Below are positions 51,271 to 61,351 of a stretch of 64,000 nt of DNA, in pieces. Source of the stretch: Desulfobulbaceae bacterium UBA2273 (GTDB lineage: Bacteria; Desulfobacterota; Desulfobulbia; Desulfobulbales; Desulfurivibrionaceae). A program made the position numbers and the translations under genes. Under the pieces are notes generated by a model. That model ran no database searches and was not told the origin of the DNA. It was given only the letters and a program-made list of their open reading frames with translations. How positions within the stretch are numbered: the first letter of the stretch is position 1; the number at the start of each line of letters is the position of its first letter. The DNA is taken from assembly GCA_002347095.1 (NCBI GenBank), contig DDWZ01000011.1, forward strand, positions 127,780 to 191,779, given 5' to 3'.

Positions 51271-51801
51271 ATGACCGATTTTAAAAGAAAGAAATTGAAT
51301 ATGGCGGTGAAAAAAGAGTTGCAGCGCTGGTTGCTGGTGCGGATTTTCGGGGTGGTTCTCCTGAGCTCCCTGATTGCCGCTCTTATTCTGTATTTTTATG
51401 CCAACCAGGAACTCGGCGATTCTTTTTATGATGCCCATATTACCATCAGGCGGGTCAGTGATCTGCTCTGGCCGGTGGTTGCCGCAGGTTCCCTGGTAAG
51501 TTTGTTGAGCGGAATGCTCCTTGCCGTTTTTTTGCCGCAAAAGATTGCCGGGCCGATTTATCGGATCGAAAAGGAGTTGGCGGAAGTAGGCAAGGGAAAC
51601 CTGACGGTGGAAATCAAATTGCGGCCCCGAGATCCCTTTCGGGATCTGGTCGGAACCATCAATCAAACTATCGGCAGCATCCGGGACCGCGTCCGAAAAA
51701 TCCAAAATATCTGCAACGAACTTGGGAAAGCGGAAATAAGCGGGGATGTGCGCGATCAGCAGAAACGTGTCTGTACCGAACTGAAGTTCTTTAAGACCTG
51801 A
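51271..51801 (+). CDS. HAMP-domain membrane protein without output domain
   Basis: 176 residues with two membrane segments (~22-44 and 68-90) and a HAMP domain (~90-145: PQKIAGPIYRIEKELAEVGKGNLTVEIKLRPRDPFRDL), then a short helix. There is no kinase, cyclase or methyl-accepting domain. It is the last gene of the cytochrome run, 42 bases after the pentaheme gene, and may pass signals to another protein by HAMP pairing. The gene ends 14 bases from the convergent rodA. Confidence 0.8.
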   Translation: MTDFKRKKLNMAVKKELQRWLLVRIFGVVLLSSLIAALILYFYANQELGDSFYDAHITIRRVSDLLWPVVAAGSLVSLLSGMLLAVFLPQKIAGPIYRIEKELAEVGKGNLTVEIKLRPRDPFRDLVGTINQTIGSIRDRVRKIQNICNELGKAEISGDVRDQQKRVCTELKFFKT

Positions 51802-51815
51802 ATGGACCGCGTCGA

Positions 51816-52928
51816 TCAGCTCGTCCCCATGTAGCGCCGCATCCGGATATTCATCAGGAGGCCGAGGCCTGCCAGGTTGGTGAGCAGCGAGGAGCCGCCA
51901 TAACTGAAAAGGGGCAGGGGCACTCCCACCACGGGTAGCAACCCCATGACCATGGCCAGGTTGATGAATGCCTGCCAGAAGATGAGCGAAACCACGCCAA
52001 AGGCAAGCAATACCCCGAACTTATCCCTGGCGGAGATGGCGATGTTCAGCCCCCAGAGGATCATGAAGAAGTAGGAGATTATCAGAAGGGCGGAGCCGAA
52101 AAAGCCCCACTCCTCGGCCCAGACCGAAAAGGCGAAGTCGGTGTGCCGCTCCGGCAGGAAGTCGAGCTGGCCTTGGGTTCCTTGCAAGTACCCCTTGCCG
52201 AAGATCAAACCGCTGCCCACGGCGATTTTTGACTGGATGATGTGATAGCCCGTGCCCAAGGGGTCGTTTTCCGGGTTGAGAAAGGTGGCAACCCGCTGGC
52301 GCTGGTATGGTTTCAGGAAAAATTTCCAGGCGATGGGGATGGCTGAGAGGCCGCAACACAAAAGGGTTGCCAGGGTGGCCCAGCGGAGTTTGACAAACAG
52401 GGTCATTGAGGCAAAGACAAAGGCCAGCAAAAGGGCTGTGCCGAGATCGGGCTGTTTGGCGATCAGCAGAAAGGGCAGACCGGTCAACAGGGCCGGAACC
52501 GCCAGATCGAGCAGGCCGAAACCTTTTCCCGTTTCCTTGCGGTAATAGTAGCTTGCCAGGGTAATGACCAGGATCAGCTTGGCCGGTTCCGAAGGCTGCA
52601 ACCGGAAAAAGCCGAGATCGATCCAGCGCTGGGAGCCGCCTACTGTTTTGCCGACGGCAAGCGCCACGACCAGCAGGAGGATCATCGCCCCATACAACGG
52701 GTAATTCAGGGCGAGCAGCACCCGGTAATCAATGCTGACGATGAGCAGAATGACAGCCGCGCCGAAGAGGTAGTAGGTGAGTTCCTTGAGATAGAGCGGC
52801 GCTCCCACATTGGTGTACAAATGGGTCGAGCTGTACAGGTTGGCCAGGCCGATGAGCGCGACAACGAGCACGGCCATGATGAGAACCCAATCGATATTCA
52901 GCAGCAGGCGGCGATCAAAGCGTAGCAT
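51816..52928 (-). CDS. rodA: Rod-shape peptidoglycan polymerase RodA
   Basis: 370 residues from the ATG one base after the PBP2 stop (upstream in-frame codons belong to the overlapping gene). A SEDS polytopic protein with about ten membrane segments and the family loop GLIFGKGYLQGTQGQLDFLPERHTDF, plus GVPLPLFSYGGSS near the end. It polymerises glycan strands of the lateral wall together with PBP2. Confidence 0.95.
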   Translation of the reverse strand: MLRFDRRLLLNIDWVLIMAVLVVALIGLANLYSSTHLYTNVGAPLYLKELTYYLFGAAVILLIVSIDYRVLLALNYPLYGAMILLLVVALAVGKTVGGSQRWIDLGFFRLQPSEPAKLILVITLASYYYRKETGKGFGLLDLAVPALLTGLPFLLIAKQPDLGTALLLAFVFASMTLFVKLRWATLATLLCCGLSAIPIAWKFFLKPYQRQRVATFLNPENDPLGTGYHIIQSKIAVGSGLIFGKGYLQGTQGQLDFLPERHTDFAFSVWAEEWGFFGSALLIISYFFMILWGLNIAISARDKFGVLLAFGVVSLIFWQAFINLAMVMGLLPVVGVPLPLFSYGGSSLLTNLAGLGLLMNIRMRRYMGTS

Positions 52929-52929
52929 G

Positions 52930-54837
52930 TTATTCTCCCTTTTCATCCATGGCTGGGGAGGGGGGCGGTTCCTCCGCTGGGTTTTCCGGCTTGCCGTTTT
53001 TAAGCTCGAAGTAGCGCTTGAACACCGCTTTGGCAACGGGGCCGGCCGCGGAACCGCCGTGCTGGCCATGCTCCACCAGGACGGTTATGGCAATCTCCGG
53101 ATTTTCCGCCGGAGCGAAGGAGGTGAACCAGGCATGATCCCGGTATTTGTAGGGGATGGATTTTTCGCTCATGCCTGTGACATGGGAGAGGTTTACCACC
53201 TGGGCGGTGCCGGTCTTGCCGCCGATGAGCACATCCGGAAGCGCCACCGACTTGGCGGTGCCGCCCGGCGAGTTCACCACCCCGACCAAGGCTTCCTTGA
53301 TGAGTGCGAGGGAGTGGGCGGAACCGAGGATCTTGCCCTCGCTGATCGGGCTGAATGTTTTCAGGGTTTTTCCGTCCGGAGCCGTGATGCTGTGCACCAG
53401 TTGGGGACGGTAGAGGGTGCCGCCGTTGACCACTGCCGCGGTCATGCGGCAGAGCTGCAGAGGGGTGGTCAGTACATACCCCTGGCCGATGGCCACCGAG
53501 AGGGTTTCCCCGTCTTGCCATTTTTCCTTGTAGCGTTGCTGTTTCCAGGCCGATGATGGAATGATCCCGCCTTTCTCATGTTCGAGGTCGATGCCGGTTT
53601 TCTTCCCCAGGCCAAGGCTGTTTGCGTATTTGGCGATTTTGTCGACTCCCAGCCGCATTCCCACCGAATAAAAATAAACATCGCAGGATTCGATCAGGGC
53701 CCGCTGAAAATCCACCGTGCCGTGACCGCCTTTCTTCCAGCAACCGTACCTCCGATTGCCGAAATTCAGGGAGCCGCCGCAGAAGTAGGTGGCGTCCGGG
53801 GTGACAATCCCTTCGGAAATGGCCGCCAGGGCGGTGGCGATCTTGAAGACGGAGCCGGGCGGATACTGTCCTTGGATGGTTTTATCGAGCAGGGGATGCA
53901 GCGGGTCGTTGAGCATCCTGTCCCAGTCGGTTTGCGAAATGCCGCCGATAAATTCCTGGAGGTGCAGCGGGGGATTGCTGCTCATGACCAGCAGATTGCC
54001 GGTGTTCACTTCCATGACCACCACGGCTCCGGCCTTGCCGGCCATGGCTTCTTCCGCGGTACGCTGCAGATCGACATCAAGGGTCAGATGCAGGTCGTTG
54101 CCGGGATAGGGATCCTGCAACTGCATCTGGCGCTGTTCAAACCCATGGACGTCAACCTCCAGATAGTTCCTCCCTTTTTCGCCCTTGAGATACTTTTCAA
54201 AGATCTTCTCAACCCCCTGTTTCCCAACCTGGTCGCCGCTTTGGTAAGTGGCATAGTGCTTTTCCGACAGTTCCGCCCGGCTTATTTCGCCGAGGTAGCC
54301 GACCAGGTGGGAGGCGAAATCACCGTAGAGATAGTCGCGGGAAGGCATGACCTCGATGCGGACCCCGGGAAGCGAAAGGTGTTTGTTCTCGATGGTGACC
54401 AGGGTTTCCCAGTCGATGTCCTCTTTCAGCCTGGTGGGCATGTAGCGGGGATTTTCGGTGGCAGCCCGGATTCTGTCCAGAAGGACGGAAATATCTTCGT
54501 TGAGGATCTTGGCAAGATCCTTTATGACCGCATCGGGGTTGGGAGCGTCTTCCCGGTTCCAGACCACATTGAAACGAGGGCGGTTGGTGATGATGGGTTG
54601 GCCGGTCCGGTCAAGGATGTTGCCGCGTGGCGCGGCGATTTCCTGGATGCGGATACGGTTGATCTCCGAAAGCTTTGCGTACTCATCGCCACGGTAAATC
54701 TGCAGATACCAGAGCCTGGTCAAGAGGAGGGTGGCGGAGACAATGATCACGACCATGGCGATATCAATCCGCTTTTTGAGCATCTTGAGTTCGGCCGGGT
54801 CAATCTTGTTTATTTTGGCAAGGGGACGTGGTGGCAT
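52930..54837 (-). CDS. mrdA: Penicillin-binding protein 2 (elongation transpeptidase)
   Basis: 635 residues. Membrane anchor (~28-46), a non-catalytic dimerisation domain (RGNILDRTGQPI), and a transpeptidase domain with SxxK (GSVFKIA), SxD (ESCDVYFYS) and KTG (GGKTGTAQ). It crosslinks lateral-wall peptidoglycan. Acidic, Pro-rich C-terminal tail. Directly upstream of rodA and downstream of mreD, the usual elongasome order. Confidence 0.95.
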   Translation of the reverse strand: MPPRPLAKINKIDPAELKMLKKRIDIAMVVIIVSATLLLTRLWYLQIYRGDEYAKLSEINRIRIQEIAAPRGNILDRTGQPIITNRPRFNVVWNREDAPNPDAVIKDLAKILNEDISVLLDRIRAATENPRYMPTRLKEDIDWETLVTIENKHLSLPGVRIEVMPSRDYLYGDFASHLVGYLGEISRAELSEKHYATYQSGDQVGKQGVEKIFEKYLKGEKGRNYLEVDVHGFEQRQMQLQDPYPGNDLHLTLDVDLQRTAEEAMAGKAGAVVVMEVNTGNLLVMSSNPPLHLQEFIGGISQTDWDRMLNDPLHPLLDKTIQGQYPPGSVFKIATALAAISEGIVTPDATYFCGGSLNFGNRRYGCWKKGGHGTVDFQRALIESCDVYFYSVGMRLGVDKIAKYANSLGLGKKTGIDLEHEKGGIIPSSAWKQQRYKEKWQDGETLSVAIGQGYVLTTPLQLCRMTAAVVNGGTLYRPQLVHSITAPDGKTLKTFSPISEGKILGSAHSLALIKEALVGVVNSPGGTAKSVALPDVLIGGKTGTAQVVNLSHVTGMSEKSIPYKYRDHAWFTSFAPAENPEIAITVLVEHGQHGGSAAGPVAKAVFKRYFELKNGKPENPAEEPPPSPAMDEKGE

Positions 54838-54858
54838 GTTTTTCGAGGGGGATCCTTG

Positions 54859-55395
54859 CTACATCCGGTAGCGGTTTCCTGTTTTATGGCGGCGGAACGG
54901 ATTGTTGGCGTTCTTGCTGTCAAAAACCGTGGTGAGCCAATGGAAAAAATTGAAAAACGGAATGCAGAGCACGGAGAGAATAAGCATTTGCAGAATTTCA
55001 TTTCCCCAGGCCCAGTACAACCTGCTCTCCGGCGACAGGATTGAAGTGAAGATGAAGATGCTGCTGGCGGTGAAGAGATAGCTCAAGGCGACCACCGGAA
55101 TCTGTTGAATCGACTCATTGATGGCCAGGTGTCTGGAAATGACCTGGAGGAGGAAGAAGAGGACGAGGTAGATCACCGGGTGCAGGCCGAGAAAAACTCC
55201 GGAAAAGATATCCATAATCAGGCCGAACAGCAGGGCCAATACCGCGCCTTTGTAAACATCAAGGTAGGTGCCGAGAAAAACGATAAACAAAAACAGGAAG
55301 TTGGGCCTGCCAAACCACTCGGGCAAGGAATTGAGCAAGGTGGTCTGCAGGATGAGGAGAATGGTCCCTGAAAGAAAAAGAAAACTTAGAACCAT
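54859..55395 (-). CDS. mreD: Rod-shape protein MreD
   Basis: 178 residues with about five or six membrane segments (FLFLSGTILLILQTTLL, FLFLFIVFLGTYLDV, ALLFGLIMDIFSGVFLG, VIYLVLFFLLQVI, plus the C-terminal hydrophobic run). MreD links MreC and the cytosolic MreB in the elongasome. Sequence conservation in this family is low; the call rests on topology and its place between mreC and mrdA. Confidence 0.9.
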   Translation of the reverse strand: MVLSFLFLSGTILLILQTTLLNSLPEWFGRPNFLFLFIVFLGTYLDVYKGAVLALLFGLIMDIFSGVFLGLHPVIYLVLFFLLQVISRHLAINESIQQIPVVALSYLFTASSIFIFTSILSPESRLYWAWGNEILQMLILSVLCIPFFNFFHWLTTVFDSKNANNPFRRHKTGNRYRM

Positions 55396-55428
55396 TGGGT
55401 CGGAGTCTGGGTTGAGATTGTTGGAAGC

Positions 55429-55451
55429 ACCCCCCGGCGCATCGCCTGGGG
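55429..55451. other. Hairpin between mreC and mreD
   Basis: CCCCCCGGCG-CAT-CGCC-TGGGGG, a strong GC stem in the 109-base gap, without a T-run on the minus strand. Possibly an mRNA processing point setting mreC/mreD levels. Confidence 0.4.
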
Positions 55452-55504
55452 GAATCGTGCCGCGTCCTCGATAAGAAATATTTTTTCCCGGTAAGTGCGC
55501 AGCA

Positions 55505-56341
55505 TTATTTGGCCAGCGGATCCTTTTTCATGACAATAATAAGATATTCAAGTTGGGAAAAATCCGCAGCAGGCTGGATCTCGATTTCCTGGAACATCCC
55601 CCGGCCTGATCTTTCGACCTTTGATACGGTGCCGATCGGCACGCCCTTTGGGAAAACTCCGCCGATCCCGGAGGTGACGATTCTGTCGCCTTCGGCCACT
55701 TCGCTGTTTTTGAGGACATATTCCATGTGGAAGTTGGCCCCGCCCCCTTTGACGATTCCCTGAACCCTGGTTTCCTGGATCAGGCCGTCAAGGGCGCTGT
55801 TTGGGTCGGTTGCCAGCAAGATCTTGGCAAAATGGGGGGAGGTGTTCGTGACCTGTCCCACAACGCCTTCGACGGTCACGGCCGGCATGCCGGCTTGAAC
55901 GCCATCGCTGCTGCCCCGGTCAATAATGATGGTCTTGAACCACTGGGAAGGGTCCACCCCGATGATCTCGGCGGTGAGGGTGGGGGCCGGGAGAGTTTCC
56001 TTCATTTCGAGGAGCTTTGCCAGCCGGACATTGGTTGCCACGGCTTCCCGGTATTCGTTGTTGACGGCCTTGTGTTTCTGGAGCTCTTCCCGCAACCGGG
56101 CATTTTCTTCCCGGACGTTGATCAGCGCGGTATAATTCCGCCAGCCGTTCTTGAAACTTCCCGTCATCCGGGTCATGGCATACTGGGCCGTGCCGATGAC
56201 CTCAAGGGCTAGTTTGTGGGGAGCGTTGAATTCCTGGCGGCCCACCGTGGAGACAATGAGAACAATGAACAGGGCGAGAAGAAGGCCGAAAAAAAGAAAG
56301 AGTCTGATCTGCCTGGCGCGTTTGTTTTTTTTCCTCATCAC
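55505..56341 (-). CDS. mreC: Rod-shape-determining protein MreC
   Basis: 278 residues: basic N-terminus, one membrane segment (~11-30), coiled coil (~70-105: NVREENARLREELQKHK), then the two beta-barrel periplasmic domain (IGVDPSQWFKTIIIDRGSSDGVQAGMPAV, VTSGIGGVFPKGVPIG). It scaffolds the elongasome in the periplasm. 117 bases downstream of mreB. Confidence 0.94.
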   Translation of the reverse strand: MMRKKNKRARQIRLFLFFGLLLALFIVLIVSTVGRQEFNAPHKLALEVIGTAQYAMTRMTGSFKNGWRNYTALINVREENARLREELQKHKAVNNEYREAVATNVRLAKLLEMKETLPAPTLTAEIIGVDPSQWFKTIIIDRGSSDGVQAGMPAVTVEGVVGQVTNTSPHFAKILLATDPNSALDGLIQETRVQGIVKGGGANFHMEYVLKNSEVAEGDRIVTSGIGGVFPKGVPIGTVSKVERSGRGMFQEIEIQPAADFSQLEYLIIVMKKDPLAK

Positions 56342-56458
56342 AGACTCTGCAAATAGTTATATGTCGCCATGTTTCTCGTGAGAATACCGAAAAGAGAGGA
56401 AAGTGCGCCTTGGTTTTTTGCTTAACACCGAGCAAGAATACGGCCTGCGCGTTCTGTC

Positions 56459-57789
<1,331 letters not shown>

Positions 57790-57935
57790 CTCTTTGCAAA
57801 CGCACCTTTGGGGAGGGCCTGTCCGGTTTTTCTCAACGGGTCAGCCTCTGCCAGCCTTAAGAATTGGCCTTCTTCGTGTTTGGCAGAGGTTTTTTCTTGC
57901 CCCCTCTTCGGTGTTCTTTTCTCTCCGGGAATCCT

Positions 57936-58115
57936 ATGAGTCATTCAGTTAAAACGCCCGAGCCTGCCCTGAAGCCTGTTTCCGAGGACGCCATTCTCAA
58001 GGTTTCCAAGGAGATCGTGGTGAAATTCATTGAGGTGGGCCGGCTTGCCCCGTCCAATTTTGACGAGATGTTCCGCGCCATCTATCAGTCGGTGCGGGAC
58101 ACGGTCCGGTCGTGA
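57936..58115 (+). CDS. Small conserved protein upstream of mpl
   Basis: 59 residues from ATG 57936; an in-frame ATG exists 24 codons upstream but lies in non-coding-like sequence. Helical and amphipathic (AILKVSKEIVVKFIEVGRLAPSNFDEMFRAIYQSV). Not assigned to a family with certainty. Its stop overlaps the mpl start (GTGA), so the two are translationally coupled. Confidence 0.65.
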   Translation: MSHSVKTPEPALKPVSEDAILKVSKEIVVKFIEVGRLAPSNFDEMFRAIYQSVRDTVRS

Positions 58116-59584
58116 CCGTGTCCGTTTCTTCCGTGGGCCTCGATCCTGCCCTGAACCGCTTTCCTGACAACATCCGGCACATCCATCTCATGGGCATCTG
58201 CGGCACCGGGGTGGGCGCCCTGGCCGGCATGCTGAAGAGCGCCGGTTTTACCGTGACCGGCTCGGATCAGCAGGTCTATCCCCCCATGAGTGATTTTCTG
58301 GCCGGGCAGGGTATTGCGGTGCAGTCCGGCTATTCCCCGGACAATCTTGCGCCGCGCCCGGATCTGGTGGTGGTCGGCAATGTCATCCGGCGGGAAAACC
58401 CGGAAGCCCTGGCCCTGGCCGAACGCGGCATCCCCTATGTCTCCTTTCCCCAGGCCCTGAGCCATTTCTTTATCCGCGACAAGACCTCTCTGGTTGTGGC
58501 CGGAACCCATGGCAAGACCACGACCTCCTCCCTGCTGGCCAGCCTGCTCCGTGAGATCGGGGCGGAACCGAGTTTCATGATCGGCGGGCTGGTGCAGGCT
58601 TTTGGCCGGAATTTCAATGTGTCGGAAGGGAGATATTTTGTCGCCGAAGGCGATGAGTACGACACGGCTTTTTTCGACAAGGGTCCGAAGTTTCTCCATT
58701 ACCGTCCCCGGATCGCCATTCTGACCAGCATCGAGTTCGACCACGCGGACATCTATGCCGATCTTGCCGCCATCAAGGCCTCCTTTGCCAAGCTCGTCGC
58801 CGCCATGCCTGCGGACGGGTTTCTAGTGGCCTGCTGGGATGACCCGGTTGTCCGCGAGGTGTGCCAGGGAGCCAAATGTTCGGTGGTGGGCTATGGCTGT
58901 TCCGAGGGCTGCGACTGGCGGGTCACGGATCTGCTGGTCCGCCCGGAATCCACCTCCTTCCAGGTCAGCAGGCGCGGTGTTGCCTTCGGCGGTTACGAAA
59001 ACGTGCTGCCCGGGCGGCATAATGCCTTGAACGCCCTGGCGGTGATAGCGGTTCTGGATATCCTGGGATTTGCCCAACAGGAAGTTGCCCAGGGACTGCG
59101 CAAATTTCAAGGGGTACGGCGGCGGCAGGAAGTTCGCGGCGTGGCGCGCGGGGTGACGGTGATCGACGATTTCGCCCATCATCCGACCGCAGTCCGGGAA
59201 ACCTTGGCGGCTCTGGCAGCCGCCTATGCTGGCCGCCGTCTGGTGGCTGTCTTCGAGCCCCGGACAAACTCCAGCCGGCGCAAGGTTTTTCAGGAGGCTT
59301 ACGCCTCCGCCTTTGACGCCGCGGCAGAGGTTCTGGTGCGCGAGCCTGCACCCCTTGCCAATATCCCTGAGGCCGAACGGTTTTCCTCCCGCCGGTTGGT
59401 TGACGATTTGGCAAGCCGAGGGCTTGCCGCAGGGTATTTCTCCACTACCGAAGAGGTTCTCTCCTATCTTGATGGCAGCGTCCGCCCGGGCGATGTGGTG
59501 GCCATCATGTCCAATGGCGGGTTTGATAACATCCATCAACGGCTTCTTGAGTTGCTGGGTCAAACCACCGCCGCACCGATGTAA
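58112..59584 (+). CDS. mpl: UDP-MurNAc:L-Ala-gamma-D-Glu-meso-Dap ligase
   Basis: 490 residues from GTG. Mur-ligase family: N-terminal HLMGICGTGVGALAGMLKSAG, ATP P-loop VAGTHGKTTTSSLL, central SIEFDHADIY, and a C-terminal domain with DDFAHHPTAV and FEPRTNSSRR. The MGICGTGVGALAG and FMIGG features point to Mpl rather than MurC. Mpl reuses the tripeptide freed in wall turnover. It fits the nearby cell-wall genes, though it is on the other strand. Confidence 0.88.
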   Translation: MTVSVSSVGLDPALNRFPDNIRHIHLMGICGTGVGALAGMLKSAGFTVTGSDQQVYPPMSDFLAGQGIAVQSGYSPDNLAPRPDLVVVGNVIRRENPEALALAERGIPYVSFPQALSHFFIRDKTSLVVAGTHGKTTTSSLLASLLREIGAEPSFMIGGLVQAFGRNFNVSEGRYFVAEGDEYDTAFFDKGPKFLHYRPRIAILTSIEFDHADIYADLAAIKASFAKLVAAMPADGFLVACWDDPVVREVCQGAKCSVVGYGCSEGCDWRVTDLLVRPESTSFQVSRRGVAFGGYENVLPGRHNALNALAVIAVLDILGFAQQEVAQGLRKFQGVRRRQEVRGVARGVTVIDDFAHHPTAVRETLAALAAAYAGRRLVAVFEPRTNSSRRKVFQEAYASAFDAAAEVLVREPAPLANIPEAERFSSRRLVDDLASRGLAAGYFSTTEEVLSYLDGSVRPGDVVAIMSNGGFDNIHQRLLELLGQTTAAPM

Positions 59585-59886
59585 AAAAACGATAAAAAAA
59601 GAGCGGTCTAGGTAGTTGCCGCCACGGTACTTGTACCGTGGGTAACGCATTGAATTTGTGGTAAATTCTTTGGGTTTTTCTTCTTGAGTGCAGGGAAAAT
59701 ACCTGATGGGTTTTGCGCTTTTAACCTCTTGAAAAAATGGGAAAAAATTAGATTTTTAACCCTGATTTTTTGGGGGGCGCTTTTTCTGAATACCCATTCA
59801 GTATTTGCTTGACATCGATTTTTGATGGGGCTATTTAGGTCGGAAGCTATTCGTATAATGCGCTTCAACCTAAGGAGCATACAGTC
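59585..59886. other. mpl-nuoA intergenic region
   Basis: 302 bases, no gene. It has a perfect hairpin CCACGGTA-CTTG-TACCGTGG (59622-59641) that may end or stabilise the mpl transcript though no T-run follows, then AT-rich DNA with the nuo promoter. Confidence 0.6.
59809..59837 (+). promoter_or_regulatory. Probable sigma70 promoter of the nuo operon
   Basis: TTGACA (59809-59814), 17-base spacer, TATTTA (59832-59837), with nuoA starting 49 bases downstream. A TATAAT at 59854 lacks a -35 at the right distance. Confidence 0.6.
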
Positions 59887-60309
59887 GTGGAACAGCAGGC
59901 AACTCTTGATATTCTCTATGTGGCGGCCTTTTTCTTGGGTGGCCTGGGCTTTGCGGTGGGTCCGTTCATCATTGCCCTCCTTCTGGCTCCCCGCTCCACC
60001 AGAAACACCAAGGAAAAAACAAAGCAACTCATTGAGTGCGGCATGGAGCCCATCGGCGACGCCTGGATCCGTTTCGGCATCGTCTATTACCTCTATGCCC
60101 TGATGTTTGTGGCCTTTGCCGTGGATATCCTCTTTTTGTTCCCGGTGGCCCTTGTATACAACCAAACAGGACAGGCCGGGCTTAATATCGGCGACCTCCG
60201 GGCCTTTGTCGAGATCCTGATCTTTGTCGGAATCCTGTCACTGATAATCATCTATGCTTGGAAAAAGGGAGTGTTCAAGTGGGAACGCAAAATATACAAC
60301 CAGCGATAG
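59887..60309 (+). CDS. nuoA: NADH-quinone oxidoreductase subunit A
   Basis: 140 residues from GTG with TAAGGAG upstream. Three membrane segments and the family signature YECG-like loop ([41 protein letters not shown]). Part of the membrane arm at the junction with the peripheral arm of complex I. Overlaps nuoB by 31 bases. Confidence 0.95.
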   Translation: MEQQATLDILYVAAFFLGGLGFAVGPFIIALLLAPRSTRNTKEKTKQLIECGMEPIGDAWIRFGIVYYLYALMFVAFAVDILFLFPVALVYNQTGQAGLNIGDLRAFVEILIFVGILSLIIIYAWKKGVFKWERKIYNQR

Positions 60310-60776
60310 TTCAGTTTGCCCAGCTTGACAAACTGCTTGCCTTGGGAAGGGCCAACTCTCTCTGGCCCATGACCTTCGGCCTTGCCTGCTGCGCCATCGA
60401 GATGATGGCCACCGGCGCCTCCCGCTTCGATCTGGCCCGGTTCGGCGCCGAGGTATTTCGGCCCTCCCCCCGTCAGTGCGACGTGATGATTGTCGCCGGC
60501 ACCATCAGCAAGAAGATGGCCCCTGCCGTGGAAACCCTCTACGACCAGATGCCGGAGCCCAAATGGGTCATCGCCATGGGCAACTGCGCCATCTCCGGCG
60601 GCCCCTTTGTGTATGAAGGCCAGTACGGCATTGTCGAGGGCGCCGAAAAGCTCTTTCCGGTGGATGTCTTTATCCCCGGCTGCCCGCCTCGGCCGGAGGC
60701 CTTGATCGAGGGGATTCTGGAGCTTGAGGAAAAGGTGACGGGTTCCCGCAGATGGCCAAGAGTGGAGGTGGGCTGA
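60279..60776 (+). CDS. nuoB: NADH-quinone oxidoreductase subunit B
   Basis: 165 residues from GTG 60279 (GGAG upstream), inside the nuoA end. Ligands of the terminal Fe-S cluster N2 are visible: tandem Cys in LACCAIEMM, Cys in [16 protein letters not shown] region and [10 protein letters not shown]. It passes electrons to quinone with NuoD. Confidence 0.96.
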   Translation: MGTQNIQPAIVQFAQLDKLLALGRANSLWPMTFGLACCAIEMMATGASRFDLARFGAEVFRPSPRQCDVMIVAGTISKKMAPAVETLYDQMPEPKWVIAMGNCAISGGPFVYEGQYGIVEGAEKLFPVDVFIPGCPPRPEALIEGILELEEKVTGSRRWPRVEVG

Positions 60777-60778
60777 TC

Positions 60779-61351
60779 ATGAATTGTGCTGCGATCAAAC
60801 AGAAACTGGCTGCCATCGGGGCCGGTTCGGTAAGCGAAACGGAATACGGACGCAAGGGTTTTGCCTTGGACGTGCAGGTTGCCCCGGAGCAGCTTGTCGC
60901 CGCGGTCTCGGCGCTCGATGCGGAAGGATTTTTCATCGAGGCGGTCACCGGCGTGGATTGGCTGGGCGAGCAGGCGGCCCTGCGCAAGGAAGCGGAGGCA
61001 AAAGTTGCCGCAGCGGCCAAGGCCAAGGCCGAGGCTGCTGCCGCGGCGGGAGAGGAAGCCCCCCCTGCCGAGCCGGTTGCCGAACAGGGCGAGCTTCCCG
61101 AAGACGCGCTGGAGGCGGTGTACGACTTCAACCATTACGAAGCGCTCTGCCGGGTGACGATCAGAACCAGGGTGCCCCGCAGCAAGCCCGAGGTTCCCAC
61201 CATTTCGCAGATCTATCCCGGCGCCAACTGGCATGAGCGGGAAACCCATGATTTCTTCGGCATCACCTTTGTCGGCCACCCCTATCTCGTGCCGTTGCTG
61301 TTGCCGGAAGATGCTGATTATCATCCTTTGCTAAAGGATTTTCGCCCATGA
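60779..61351 (+). CDS. nuoC: NADH-quinone oxidoreductase subunit C with Ala-rich insert
   Basis: 190 residues from ATG 60779 (GGAGG nine bases upstream). The C-terminal part is typical (VPTISQIYPGANWHERETHDFFGITFVGHP). Between the conserved TGVDWLG (57-63) and VYDFNHYEALCRV (~114-126) lies a ~50-residue Ala/Glu/Lys-rich, low-complexity insert. Not fused to nuoD. Overlaps nuoD by four bases. Confidence 0.94.
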   Translation: MNCAAIKQKLAAIGAGSVSETEYGRKGFALDVQVAPEQLVAAVSALDAEGFFIEAVTGVDWLGEQAALRKEAEAKVAAAAKAKAEAAAAAGEEAPPAEPVAEQGELPEDALEAVYDFNHYEALCRVTIRTRVPRSKPEVPTISQIYPGANWHERETHDFFGITFVGHPYLVPLLLPEDADYHPLLKDFRP

